Origin: Virgibacillus profundi
GTDB lineage: Bacteria > Bacillota > Bacilli > Bacillales > Amphibacillaceae
Length of the DNA: 64,000 nt
Assembly (NCBI RefSeq): GCF_002287375.1
Contig: NZ_NPOA01000001.1
Coordinates: 434,001-498,000, forward strand
Reading direction: 5' to 3'
Every line of letters starts with the position of its first letter. Positions within the stretch are counted from its first letter, which is position 1. Both the position numbers and the translations under genes were made by a program. This document shows, piece after piece, positions 1 to 8,409 of the stretch. The notes below the pieces were generated by a model. That model was given only the letters and a program-made list of their open reading frames with translations, was not told where the DNA came from and searched no databases.

Positions 1-42
1 AGCTTGCTAACAGAGTTATTCACTCCGCTCGCAAGCTTCCAG
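1..42 (-). terminator. Possible pta terminator hairpin cut by window edge
   Basis: Just downstream of the pta stop, AAGCTTGC and GCAAGCTT form an inverted repeat around a loop of about 20 bases. The following T-run, if any, lies outside the window, so this is only a candidate terminator for pta. Confidence 0.4.
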
Positions 43-53
43 GTCAACTATTA

Positions 54-1022
54 TTATGCTTGTGCTGCTGTTATCAATGCTAATTTAAATACATCATCTG
101 CACTGCATCCGCGGGATAGATCATTCACTGGTTTATTCAGGCCTTGCAGGACAGGGCCGACAGCTTCAAATCCACCTAGGCGCTGCGCAATTTTATAACC
201 GATATTTCCAGCTTCCAGACTAGGGAAAATAAATACGTTCGCATCTCCCTTAATGATAGAATCGGGAGCTTTTTTCTCTGCGACACTTGGAACAATTGCT
301 GCATCAAATTGAAATTCACCATCAATAACCAGGGATGGATTTTTCTCTCTGGCAATTGTCAAAGCTTCAACCACTTTGTCGGTTTCCTCTGATTTTGCAG
401 ATCCTTTTGTTGAAAAACTCAACATTGCAACACGTGGATCAACATCGAATAAATCTGCTGTTACAGCACTTTCAACAGCTATTTCTGCTAGATCCTGAGC
501 ATCCGGCGTAATATTTATCGCACAATCGGCAAAAACATATTTTTCATCATCACGAACCATTACAAATACACCGGATGTTTTCTTGATGCCTTCTTTTGTT
601 TTAATAATCTGCAGGGCGGGTCTAACTGTATCAGCAGTGGAATGCGCTGCACCACTTACTAAACCATCTGCCTGGTTCATATAGACAAGCATGGTTCCAA
701 AATAGTTTTCATCAAGCAATATTTTCATCGCATCCTCTTTTGTAGCCTTGCCTTTACGGCGTTCCACGAATGTTTCAACCATTAAGTTAAATTCCGGGAA
801 ATCTTTCGGATCCATTATTTTACAAGAAGATACATCTACTCCAACTTCCTCTGCTTTCTGTTTCACACTTGCTTTATCCCCTATTAAGATGGGAGTTAGT
901 ATACCTGCTGCCCCCAACTGGCTTGCTGCAGTTAAAACACGCTCATCCAGTCCCTCAGGAAAAACGATTGATTTATTTTGATTTGCTATCTTTTCTTTTA
1001 ATTGATCAAATAAGTTACTCAT
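54..1022 (-). CDS. pta: Phosphate acetyltransferase
   Basis: Interconverts acetyl-CoA plus phosphate and acetyl phosphate plus CoA in the cytosol, the first step of overflow acetate formation (with acetate kinase, not in the window). The 322 residues are the usual length of the short Bacillus-type enzyme that is a single PTA_PTB domain without the N-terminal DRTGG part. FPEGLDERVL lies at about 21-30 and the family signature SGAAHSTADTVRPAL at about 123-137. The ATG is preceded by AGGAGG at proper spacing. It diverges from hemQ, the same pairing as pta/ywfI in B. subtilis. No clear cre box was seen upstream. Confidence 0.96.
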   Translation of the reverse strand: MSNLFDQLKEKIANQNKSIVFPEGLDERVLTAASQLGAAGILTPILIGDKASVKQKAEEVGVDVSSCKIMDPKDFPEFNLMVETFVERRKGKATKEDAMKILLDENYFGTMLVYMNQADGLVSGAAHSTADTVRPALQIIKTKEGIKKTSGVFVMVRDDEKYVFADCAINITPDAQDLAEIAVESAVTADLFDVDPRVAMLSFSTKGSAKSEETDKVVEALTIAREKNPSLVIDGEFQFDAAIVPSVAEKKAPDSIIKGDANVFIFPSLEAGNIGYKIAQRLGGFEAVGPVLQGLNKPVNDLSRGCSADDVFKLALITAAQA

Positions 1023-1114
1023 TTGTACATCCTCCTATTTTCCATAACCTGCTCCAATTCGTTTTACTATTTCATAATAAATGATTCCTTGTCTCAATTA
1101 AAGTAATCACATCC

Positions 1115-1126
1115 GGTTATATAACC
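1115..1126. promoter_or_regulatory. 12-bp palindrome between pta and hemQ
   Basis: A perfect palindrome, GGTTATATAACC, lies in the 236-bp divergent intergenic region, five bases before a TTGACA hexamer at 1131-1136. Its position suits an operator or a -10-like element for pta. No regulator is recognised. Confidence 0.3.
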
Positions 1127-1258
1127 AAATTTGACAGTAAAATGAACAATGACGAAAAAACATTTCATAAAAGAGCTCACATGTGATTATCTTTCCCTAA
1201 TTATGATAGACTAAAAACATAGGATAAATACTTTTCTGGTTAGAAGGAGAGATAGATT

Positions 1259-2008
1259 ATGGTTGAAGCAGTAGAAACCATGGATGGTTGGTATTCGTTA
1301 CATGATTTACGTACAATTGATTGGACAGCATGGAAATTGGCCTCAGTTGAAGAGCGGGAGGAAGCAATTGCCGGCTTTGAAAAATTACTTACAAAATGGG
1401 ATGCTGTTGAGGAAGAAAAGAATGGCAGTCATGTCCTTTATAAAATTGTTGGACAGAAAGCAGATTTAATCTTCATGTTCCTTCGTCCGACAATGGAAGA
1501 ATTAAATGATATTGAAACAGAATTAAATAAATCAAAATTAGGGGAGTTTTTACTTCCTGCACATTCCTATGTATCTGTTGTTGAGCTTTCCAAATACCGT
1601 CCTGCGAAAGATGGGATTGATCCGGAAACCTTACCTGAAACACAAGCTCGACTAAAACCAATTCTTCCAAAGTGGGAGCATATTTGCTTTTATCCAATGG
1701 ACCGACGCCGTGAAGCTGAAGAAAACTGGTATACACTGGAAAAAGATGTGCGCGGAAAACTTCTTTATGATCATAGTAAAACAGGACGTAAATATGCCGG
1801 TAAAGTTAAACAAATTATTACAGGTTCAATTGGGCTTGACGATTGGGAATGGGGAGTAACATTATTTGCTCACGAACCCCTTCAGTTCAAGAAAATTGTT
1901 TATGAAATGCGCTTTGACGAAGTAAGTTCACGCTATGGTGAGTTTGGTGAATTTTTTGTTGGAAACCACTTGCCAAATGAAAGTGTAGCATCATATTTGA
2001 AAATATAA
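1259..2008 (+). CDS. hemQ: Coproheme decarboxylase HemQ (ChdC)
   Basis: Last enzyme of the coproporphyrin-dependent heme pathway of Firmicutes: converts Fe-coproporphyrin III to protoheme by two H2O2-dependent decarboxylations. The 249-residue length matches the family. FYPMDRRR places Tyr145 at the catalytic tyrosine position, and [12 protein letters not shown] places His172 at the axial heme ligand of the Geobacillus enzyme; [10 protein letters not shown] follows. The ATG has AAGGAGAG eight to ten bases upstream. Older annotations call this family chlorite dismutase-like, but Gram-positive members of this length are HemQ. It supplies heme for the oxidase genes further along the window. It ends in its own terminator. 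Confidence 0.95.
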   Translation: MVEAVETMDGWYSLHDLRTIDWTAWKLASVEEREEAIAGFEKLLTKWDAVEEEKNGSHVLYKIVGQKADLIFMFLRPTMEELNDIETELNKSKLGEFLLPAHSYVSVVELSKYRPAKDGIDPETLPETQARLKPILPKWEHICFYPMDRRREAEENWYTLEKDVRGKLLYDHSKTGRKYAGKVKQIITGSIGLDDWEWGVTLFAHEPLQFKKIVYEMRFDEVSSRYGEFGEFFVGNHLPNESVASYLKI

Positions 2009-2081
2009 GCTAATGCTTAAAGACCTTTGTATAAAAATTACGGGTTCAATTCAGCTACAAATTAACAGTATATAAGCACAC

Positions 2082-2107
2082 AAAAACGCTCAGTTGGGCG
2101 TTTTTTT
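2082..2107 (+). terminator. Rho-independent terminator after hemQ
   Basis: A short AACGC/GCGTT stem with a GC-rich loop side is followed by seven T residues. Confidence 0.75.
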
Positions 2108-2148
2108 GCATAGTAACTATTTTCTTGTTTTTTAGTATGTGTTTCCCA

Positions 2149-2338
2149 TTAGTCTTTCTTACGTTTAAAGATTAACTCAAAAAAGGAAGGAGTGCCGTAA
2201 CTTTTTATTCCTGGTGCAAAAATTTGTACTAACTCCCAGCCTTCTTTTTCGTGTTCATAAACGACCGAATGATAATCTTCCTCTGGAGTTGATTTTGAAA
2301 CTAGATAAACTAACCTTCACAAATTTATGTTCATACAC
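2149..2338 (-). pseudogene. DUF4177-type small protein, frameshifted
   Basis: A GTG preceded by AAAGGGGG opens a frame reading MYEHKFVKVSLSSFK. The family-like continuation, STPEEDYHSVVYEHEKEGWE and then LVQIFAPG and FFELIFKRKKD, lies in the next frame. Dropping one A from the AAAA run at the junction restores a single 62-residue protein with the DUF4177 pattern (EGWELVQIFAPG). The 190-base span is 63 codons plus one base, consistent with a one-base insertion. Function of the family is unknown. It could be a sequencing error, as the rest of the reading frame is intact. Confidence 0.75.
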
Positions 2339-2590
2339 TAAAATTACCCCCTTTAGATTTCAGCCTTTATTCATTTACGAACTTAAATAGAAAAAAGTTC
2401 CAATTACATTTTATTTAGTATATAACCCGATCACTTCCACTTCAGCTAAAAAAGACTGTCATAGGCTTTATCTACTTGAATAAGAGACCAGAGGAACTTG
2501 TCCTGTAGTCCAATTAATAGACATTGTTTTTTTGATTCTTTAAGATAAGGGATAGAAGATTTTTTCTTAATTCACAGAAAGGGTGGGAAC
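2339..2590. other. Intergenic, no gene seen
   Basis: AT-rich DNA between the DUF4177 remnant and the NAD(P)-binding gene. It holds stop codons in all frames and no strong hairpin; it presumably carries the promoter of the downstream gene. Confidence 0.5.
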
Positions 2591-3241
2591 ATGAAAGTTC
2601 TAGTTGTTGGAGCAAATGGTCAAATCGGAAAACAGTTTGTTACGTTTATTCAGGATAGTGAGAAGCTGGAGGCAAGAGCAATGATTCGCCAGATAGAGCA
2701 AGGGCTCTTTTTTGAGAAATTAGGTGCTGAAACAGCAGTTGTTGACTTAGAGGATGATGTTGATGCAATTGCCAAAGCGGCTAAGGGAGTCGATGCGATT
2801 GTATTTACGGCAGGTTCCGGTCCGAATACCGGGAAGGATAAAACAATTATGATTGATTTGGATGGAGCTGTAAAAACAATTGAAGCAGCTAAAGCGGCAG
2901 GTGTGAAACGATTCATCATGATCAGTTCGTTTGATACAACACGTAAAGCAATTCAGGAATCCCCTTCTTCATTTGCGCCATATGTCATCGCGAAACATTA
3001 TGCGGATGAATGGCTAAGAGACACCGACCTGGATTACACCATTATACACCCGGGATTACTGACAAATGATCAAGGCACAGGAAAAGTCAATGCCGCACCT
3101 ACAGTAGATAGAGGAGAAGTACCAAGAGAAGACATAGCAAAAGTAATTGTTGCCACGCTGGAAAACGATTCTACAATCGGCAAAGAGTTTCAAGTCGTAG
3201 CCGGAAACGATCCAGTTGATGAAGCAGTCCGATCACTTTAA
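2591..3241 (+). CDS. NAD(P)-binding oxidoreductase, YhfK/NmrA-like atypical SDR
   Basis: A 216-residue Rossmann-fold protein of the NAD(P)H-binding (NmrA/YhfK/SDR_a5-like) family. The nucleotide-binding motif VVGANGQIGK is at residues 5-14, VFTAGSG at about 71-77, and a Y-x3-K pair (YVIAK, 131-135) sits where SDR enzymes keep their active-site Tyr and Lys. Substrate unknown; such proteins are often annotated as putative sugar epimerases or flavin reductases. The ATG has a GGGTGGG ribosome binding site. Single gene with its own terminator. Confidence 0.85.
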   Translation: MKVLVVGANGQIGKQFVTFIQDSEKLEARAMIRQIEQGLFFEKLGAETAVVDLEDDVDAIAKAAKGVDAIVFTAGSGPNTGKDKTIMIDLDGAVKTIEAAKAAGVKRFIMISSFDTTRKAIQESPSSFAPYVIAKHYADEWLRDTDLDYTIIHPGLLTNDQGTGKVNAAPTVDRGEVPREDIAKVIVATLENDSTIGKEFQVVAGNDPVDEAVRSL

Positions 3242-3383
3242 TCTAGACAGGATATTAGGTTTGATTTTAATTCAAGTACGAACCATGACGTCAGGTACCA
3301 CGGTCCACTTCCGCGAATTATATGGTTACCTCTGAAATTGGAGGAAATTACCGTAATTGATCTCATGGTGAATAAATGAAACC

Positions 3384-3418
3384 AGGCGCTTTCTCTTAAT
3401 TGAGGAAAGCGTCTTTTT
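3384..3418 (+). terminator. Terminator after the SDR gene
   Basis: GGCGCTTTCTC pairs with GAGGAAAGCGTC across a short loop and is followed by TTTTT. Confidence 0.85.
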
Positions 3419-3544
3419 AATAGATTAGAAATCTAACGGATATTAAATCGTTGCAATAAGGCTGTCCATTCAACTATTAGTCGTTGGTATTGCTAGTCAT
3501 TTATCTCCACACAAAAAACTGCAGTTTTACATTCCTAAAAAAGC

Positions 3545-4288
3545 TCAGGCAGAATGTTCCTTCAATCTATAAGTGACTTTCGATTCAAACATATGACAAC
3601 CGCCCGCTTGAAATATTCGCTGCATTGGGATATTTTTATGTCCGGTTGCCCCGATGTAATAGGCGGCACCTATTTCTTTAAGGAGATACATAGAAAGTTT
3701 GTGAAGGGCTGCTCCCCACCCTTTGTTACGATACTTGGGGATTAATCCAAAATAAAACAGTCTACCCTCATGAATGGTCCCTGGTTCGATATGAGGCATT
3801 GTGACCCCTATCGGATTTTTGCCATAAAAGGCAATCAGACAACTTTTTGTGTAATCAGGGCCCAGTTCAGATTTCATTCCCTCAAATTCCCTCTCAATCG
3901 ATCGAGCTGAAGTATCATTTAGAGACCCAAAGGTAGCTTCTTGCCAAACCTTTTTAAACATGTCGGCGGTTGTTTGTTCCATCGATTTTATTTCAATGGA
4001 TTCTTTCTGTCCATGCGCTTTTAAAGCGGTTAGATCTCGTTTGTAAAAATATTGTGTTTCTTCTTTCTGAAAGCCAAACCCTCTAAGTAGATCAAGATAT
4101 TCATTGTTCAAAGCCTCTTTTTCATTTAAAACTACCGATACGGAATGAATACCATTTTCTTTAACATATTCCTTCATTTCGTATAGGATCTTTTCAAAGT
4201 GTCCTATGGAGGATACCTGTCCTATATCTTCCATAACCAAGTAATTCGGTGTTCCATCAAGAATTTTTGCACCTTGTATTGTAAACAT
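3545..4288 (-). CDS. GNAT family N-acetyltransferase
   Basis: A 247-residue protein whose C-terminal half (about 150-245) is a GNAT fold. LIPKYRNKGWGAALH at about 180-195 is the acetyl-CoA-binding R-x-x-G-x-G/A signature, and IGATGHKNIPMQRIFQAGG follows as the motif B region. The N-terminal half has no recognised domain; substrate unknown. The ATG is preceded by AAAGGAAG. Monocistronic and convergent with the upstream SDR gene. Confidence 0.85.
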   Translation of the reverse strand: MFTIQGAKILDGTPNYLVMEDIGQVSSIGHFEKILYEMKEYVKENGIHSVSVVLNEKEALNNEYLDLLRGFGFQKEETQYFYKRDLTALKAHGQKESIEIKSMEQTTADMFKKVWQEATFGSLNDTSARSIEREFEGMKSELGPDYTKSCLIAFYGKNPIGVTMPHIEPGTIHEGRLFYFGLIPKYRNKGWGAALHKLSMYLLKEIGAAYYIGATGHKNIPMQRIFQAGGCHMFESKVTYRLKEHSA

Positions 4289-4502
4289 TTCTAGCTTCCT
4301 TTCTATTTCATTATATTGAAGGTGTTGTAGCTTTGAAATAAAATTTGATAAAAAATGGATGCTTCCTTACTGAATTAGTATACATTTCCCATAAAAAGTT
4401 TGCTCATTTTCTAATTGCGATTTTCCGCAATCGGATGCCCTATTGCCGAAGATATAAAGCCCAATTTGTATTTTTTAAGTAATTAGTCTTTACAATGTTG
4501 GT

Positions 4503-4817
4503 CTATGAAATAAGTTTTAATCCAATTGCAGAACTTAATATCAAAGTTACAAAGAGCATTCTCTTCCAACTTTTTGACTCTCCAAAATAAAACATTCCAA
4601 TTAAAGCACTACCTACAACACTAATCCCTGTCCAAATCGCATACCCTGTTCCCATCGGAATCGTTTGTAATGAATAGCTCAGAAGACCAAGAGCTGATCC
4701 AAGCCCAAAAATTATTAAAACAACTGTTTGCCAATTTCGTTTTCTAGACAATTGATTAATCATGGCAACAGCAAAAGTCTCGAACAGACCTGCTATAATT
4801 AAAATAAACCAAGCCAT
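4503..4817 (-). CDS. ykkD: SMR family guanidinium exporter subunit, YkkD-like
   Basis: A 104-residue, four-helix small multidrug resistance protein. Glu13 in the first helix (LFETFAVAM) is the proton/substrate-coupling glutamate of the family, and GTGYAIWTGI is the conserved helix-3 region. Its ATG overlaps the TAA of the upstream partner by one base, so the two are translationally coupled. The guanidine-I riboswitch upstream of the pair shows the substrate to be guanidinium rather than general drugs, as for the paired YkkC/YkkD (GdnC/GdnD) exporter of B. subtilis. Confidence 0.92.
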   Translation of the reverse strand: MAWFILIIAGLFETFAVAMINQLSRKRNWQTVVLIIFGLGSALGLLSYSLQTIPMGTGYAIWTGISVVGSALIGMFYFGESKSWKRMLFVTLILSSAIGLKLIS

Positions 4818-5167
4818 TAAGATCTTCCCCCTTCCTCAACCTCATCACTTTCATTATCTGTAACTAATTTCAAACCAATAACTCCTGATAACAGGACTGC
4901 GATTAGGAAAATCTTCGCCCATCTGAATGGTTCTCCGAAGAATAAAATTTCTGCAATAACAGTACCTCCTGCACCTAACCCAACAAAAACAGCGTAAACC
5001 GTTCCAGCAGGAAGTACTTGTGCTACTGTTATCATTAAATAATTACTCAATATAATCAGAATGACTGTAGCAGTCCAAGTCCAAAAATCGTATGCATGAG
5101 CTAAACCAATTACCCAAAAAACTTCTAAAAAAGCTGCCACAAATAATTTAATCCAGTTTTTATTCAT
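4817..5167 (-). CDS. ykkC: SMR family guanidinium exporter subunit, YkkC-like
   Basis: A 116-residue, four-helix SMR protein and first gene of the pair. Glu15 (FLEVFWVIGL) is the coupling glutamate; AGTVYAVFVGLGAGGTV is the helix-3 signature, and a polar acidic tail (NESDEVEEGG) matches YkkC. It has a GGAGG site before the ATG. Expected to form a heteromeric antiparallel exporter with the downstream YkkD-like protein. Transcription is controlled by the riboswitch directly upstream. Confidence 0.93.
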   Translation of the reverse strand: MNKNWIKLFVAAFLEVFWVIGLAHAYDFWTWTATVILIILSNYLMITVAQVLPAGTVYAVFVGLGAGGTVIAEILFFGEPFRWAKIFLIAVLLSGVIGLKLVTDNESDEVEEGGRS

Positions 5168-5198
5168 CTGAAATTACCTCCATTTTTTAGTATTAACA

Positions 5199-5258
5199 TA
5201 AACACATAAAAAAGCCTGAGAGAAACTGTTTAACAGTTATCTCCCAGGCTTTTATCCT
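5199..5258 (-). terminator. Riboswitch expression-platform terminator
   Basis: Reading leftwards, AGCCTGGGAGATAACTG pairs with CAGTTTCTCTCAGGCT followed by six T residues. Its 5' arm overlaps the 3' end of the guanidine aptamer (AAAAGCCTGGGAGA), so ligand binding would block terminator formation and turn the exporter genes on. Confidence 0.88.
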
Positions 5259-5328
5259 TCCGTGACACGTCCCTGCGTGAGTTTTCTCTCGGACCAGACC
5301 AATAATATGCTTGCGGAACCCTAGAAAA
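5240..5328 (-). ncRNA. Guanidine-I (ykkC-yxkD) riboswitch aptamer
   Basis: On the minus strand the strongest conserved blocks of this class occur in order: CTAGGGTTCCG, then GGTCTGGTCCGAGAGAAA, then CACGGAAGGATAAAAGCC. These match the guanidine-I consensus known from established literature on the ykkC RNA. It sits immediately before the SMR exporter pair, the archetypal arrangement. Confidence 0.94.
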
Positions 5329-5353
5329 CATTTTATTTATGTAATTGTTTATC

Positions 5354-5381
5354 ACTATACATACATTTTAGACTAAATCAA
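5354..5381 (-). promoter_or_regulatory. Candidate promoter of the guanidine exporter operon
   Basis: On the minus strand TTGATT (5376-5381) and TATAGT (5354-5359) are separated by 16 bases, just upstream of the riboswitch. Confidence 0.5.
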
Positions 5382-5494
5382 ATTAAAATGCATCTTCAAC
5401 AAAATGGGCCAATTCAGGAAGGACGTACCTATTTAAAAATTGCGCCCGATTACGGAAGATTGCTTACGTTTACTTTAACGTAATAAATTCAACT

Positions 5495-5833
5495 TTAATA
5501 TTCAATTGTAATAGCTAGTGCTCCCCATTCCTTTTCTTGTTCCGGGGTATATATTTCATATGTTCCTTTTATCATTTCTTCCATTGTCCAACCTTCACCA
5601 TCTAAGTCTTTAAACGGAATATCCTCATACATATCTTTAAAAGTATCATATCTCCTCATTTCAGTTACTTTAACTATAAAGGAGTCATCTTGTTCAGGAA
5701 CCTTAATAAATTCTATGGTGTCACCAACTTTTATTTTCCTTCTTTTTTCATCGTTCAAGCGTACTTCTACTGTCTTTTCCCCATCTTTAATAGCTTTAAA
5801 ATATTCGCCATATAAACCCATTTGATGCATCAT
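5495..5833 (-). CDS. ASCH domain protein
   Basis: A ~112-residue protein with the ASCH fold pattern: an early GLYGEYFKAIKDGEKTVEVR segment with a Lys-Glu-R core, then VGDTIEFIK and a C-terminal beta strand. ASCH domains are PUA-like and bind RNA or modified nucleotides; the particular role is unknown. The frame stays open to 5848, but GGGTGGG lies just before the ATG at 5833, so that start is preferred. Isolated gene. Confidence 0.78.
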   Translation of the reverse strand: MMHQMGLYGEYFKAIKDGEKTVEVRLNDEKRRKIKVGDTIEFIKVPEQDDSFIVKVTEMRRYDTFKDMYEDIPFKDLDGEGWTMEEMIKGTYEIYTPEQEKEWGALAITIEY

Positions 5834-5974
5834 TTTAATCCCACCCACCCATCTATGTATGTTCTCATACTCAATTATATCTTTTTATTAACTGGCCTCG
5901 TTTTTTAAGTCTTTATATTCAAATAATAACACATTATATTATGGTTTTATTTTAAATTCTTGAAATTTTTAACA

Positions 5975-6003
5975 GAAAAAAAGACCATCAATTGATGATC
6001 TCA
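5975..6003 (-). terminator. Terminator after the NhaC-type gene
   Basis: AGATCATCAATTGATGGTCT is a near-perfect palindromic stem followed on the minus strand by seven T residues. Confidence 0.85.
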
Positions 6004-6065
6004 CTTGTTCAATTCCTGCACCGGTTTAGCTTAACGAGTTAGTGTCATAGCCATCTTAAAATCCA

Positions 6066-7472
6066 TCATCCAAGAAAGAATCCGGCTACAAGATAAAGTA
6101 CTGCGGCTATGCCGACACCAACTGAAACAATTTTCAATTTATAGCGGGCATACTTGATAAGCGGAACATCCAGAATAGATGCAGTTGTGATTGTTGTGTC
6201 ACCAAGCGGGGAGGTCATGGCACCGAATGAACCGCTGGCAAACACTGCACCAACTGTCATTGGAAGCGATGCGCCGGTAGAAGTAGCCAACGCTATTCCA
6301 AGTGGCATGAAAATCCCCCATGTTCCAAAAGAAGAACCGATGAAATAACTGACGACCGAACCGACTAAAAAGACAATTGCCGGAATGGTAAAAGCTGGCA
6401 GGAAAGAACCTAAGGTTGCCCCGATAAACCGGGAAAATCCAAGATCTTCTGCTACAAGAGAAAGTGACCATACAAGTACAAGGAGAATGATCGGTTGCAT
6501 CAGCTGATTTCCACCATCATAAAAATGATACATTGTCTCACCAAGTTTTTGCTTCCTAAGCATATAGAAAATAAATGTGAGAATCAGTGTAATAAACACA
6601 GCAAGAAGAATGACAAAAGTAGCATCTGCTTTCGCAAGGGCATCAAATACCCCTGCAGCTCCCTTGTCCATGCCGTCCTGCCACAACAGGAACAATGTCA
6701 GCCCAAGCAGCAAAAACAAAGGAACAATCAAGTTCCAGGGCTGTGCTTTCACCATGGACAGTTCTTTTTTAATTCCTGTGCGGTGAAACTCCTCACCCTC
6801 TTGTTTGTTTTTCTTAACCTTCTTCTTAGGTTTTGACCAGAATGTCCAAACCAATCCAATAATCAACATAACAATCGCAAAAAAGTTAAATGGAATACTG
6901 GATAAAAATACTTGATAGGCATCAGCCTCCAGATTGTGTTTTTGAATCCCACCTTCGATTAGCGAGACCATGAACCCGACAAATGCGGTTGCAGCCGGCA
7001 GGAGCACAATCACTGAGCCTGTCGATACATCCATTGTAAAGCCGACTTTCCAGCTGGACATATTCACCTTTTTCAGCAATGTTTTGACAATAGGACCAAT
7101 CATCATGATTCGGAACATTGGCATCATAAATGTAAAGGGTAGCGTTAGCCAGATTACTGCCAGGAGCCCCCGTTCAGAGCTTATTTTGTCGCCTACCCAC
7201 TCTGAGAAACCTTTGACCCCTCCGGATATTTGCATCATACCTATCAGCCCGCCAAACAGGTAAAGAAAACCGATGATATTTATATTTCCCGGGTCTGATA
7301 GTGTCGTTACGATATAGTTTACTGTTTCTTTTGATCCATCAAGCATGCTGAATTCCACTAGAAATGCTCCAACAAGCAGTCCCAACACAAGTCCAGGAAG
7401 TATTTGTTTTAACCAGATAGATAGTACAATGACGATAATGAATGGAATTAAAGAAAGCCATGTCTGTTCTAT
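6066..7472 (-). CDS. Na+/H+ antiporter, NhaC family, probable non-AUG start
   Basis: A polytopic membrane protein of the NhaC/ArsB-NhaD-like fold that probably exchanges Na+ for H+. PLGDTTITTASILDVPL near the C-terminus and SFGTWGIFMPLGIAL are family-like half-helix motifs; a charged loop KPKKKVKKNKQ splits the protein. From the first standard start (GTG, 7388) it has 440 residues but lacks the first helix. The frame is open upstream, and a GAGGTGA site lies seven bases before ATA at 7470-7472, giving EQTWLSLIPFIIVIVLSIW as the missing helix (468 residues). ATT at 7473-7475 is the other option. Either translation starts at a non-AUG codon or the start codon is mutated. Confidence 0.85.
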   Translation of the reverse strand: MEQTWLSLIPFIIVIVLSIWLKQILPGLVLGLLVGAFLVEFSMLDGSKETVNYIVTTLSDPGNINIIGFLYLFGGLIGMMQISGGVKGFSEWVGDKISSERGLLAVIWLTLPFTFMMPMFRIMMIGPIVKTLLKKVNMSSWKVGFTMDVSTGSVIVLLPAATAFVGFMVSLIEGGIQKHNLEADAYQVFLSSIPFNFFAIVMLIIGLVWTFWSKPKKKVKKNKQEGEEFHRTGIKKELSMVKAQPWNLIVPLFLLLGLTLFLLWQDGMDKGAAGVFDALAKADATFVILLAVFITLILTFIFYMLRKQKLGETMYHFYDGGNQLMQPIILLVLVWSLSLVAEDLGFSRFIGATLGSFLPAFTIPAIVFLVGSVVSYFIGSSFGTWGIFMPLGIALATSTGASLPMTVGAVFASGSFGAMTSPLGDTTITTASILDVPLIKYARYKLKIVSVGVGIAAVLYLVAGFFLG

Positions 7473-7478
7473 AATATT

Positions 7479-7745
7479 GTCACCTCATCTATATGTCCTA
7501 TCGTTAACATGTGCAGCATTTAGGAATTTCATACAAGGGCAATTCTCTATTATAGAAACCGAAAAGATGAGGGAAAGAAACCGTGTTTTTCTGGTTGTCC
7601 TTTTTCTATATGGCCTTATTAATAACGGTAGTCGAGGTAGAACATCGTACCAGTGGGACTTGATCTCGTTAGTTAAACTGTATATCCATAGAGACCATTC
7701 TGATTGAACTTTATTTTAAATCTATAGTCAAAAAAACATTCAAAA
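7479..7745. other. Intergenic, no convincing gene
   Basis: Contains a possible 46-codon frame on the plus strand beginning at ATG near 7568 (MRERNRVFLVVLFLYG) without a good ribosome binding site. No homology is recognised; the promoter of the antiporter gene should lie at its left end. Confidence 0.35.
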
Positions 7746-7798
7746 AGAAGAACCCATCATACAAATTTAAATTTTACATTTGTATGATAGGTTCTTCC
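7746..7798. terminator. Strong palindromic hairpin, probable terminator
   Basis: GAAGAACCCATCATACAAAT pairs with ATTTGTATGATAGGTTCTTC, a stem of about 19 bp, with T-rich DNA after it. It is placed to end transcription of the pseudogene to its right. Confidence 0.7.
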
Positions 7799-7847
7799 TT
7801 AAACCATTCTTATTATATTATTTAGGTAGATTTAGTTGCCATAACGA

Positions 7848-8210
7848 TCATTTAACCATCCGAACGAACTTTTTACTGAAACCGTAATCGTCTAATGGTA
7901 TAAGTGCTTGTCCATCTCGCCCTAGCTTTTGATAAACATTGTCAAGTTCTTCTTCAGTATTACAAGTAACATATATTAAGAACGAAGGTGTAAAGGTAAA
8001 CTGATGTTTTATATTACTGTCAATACACATAAATTCTTGACCTTTCAAAGTGAAAGCAGCCTGCATCACTGTCCCTTCTTCCCCAGCTTCGTTAGGTCCA
8101 TAGCGAACAATTTCTGTAATCTCGGAATCCTCCATAAGAGATGTTTAAAAATTCGTTGCTTCTTCTGCTTTGCCATCTTGAAACATTAAAAATGGTGTGA
8201 TTTTTCCCAT
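7848..8210 (-). pseudogene. VOC/PhnB-like glyoxalase-fold protein with in-frame stop
   Basis: An AAAGGAGT site and ATG at 8210 open MGKITPFLMFQDGKAEEATN, the usual start of PhnB-like (3-demethylubiquinone methyltransferase-like) VOC proteins. Codon 22 is TAA (8145-8147) where homologues read NFYTSLF, i.e. TAT or TAC changed to TAA. The frame then continues uninterrupted (EDSEITEIVRYG, GTVMQAAFTLKGQEFMCIDS) to a normal end, 120 codons in all. An internal ATG at 8135 gives a 95-residue fragment without the first strand, unlikely to be functional. Confidence 0.82.
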
Positions 8211-8409
8211 GATAACTCTACTCCTTTTGTATCTATTATCTAAATTATATTCCAATCTGTATTATTATATCCATTCGTCTACTTTTCCTGTATTGTTAGT
8301 ATATCAATCACACAGGATAAAATTATATCTCTAAACTAAACACTATAGCACAAGAAGGTTGCTCTTTTTAAATAATCGGGTCATTATAAATAGTTGAAGT
8401 GCTTGACCA

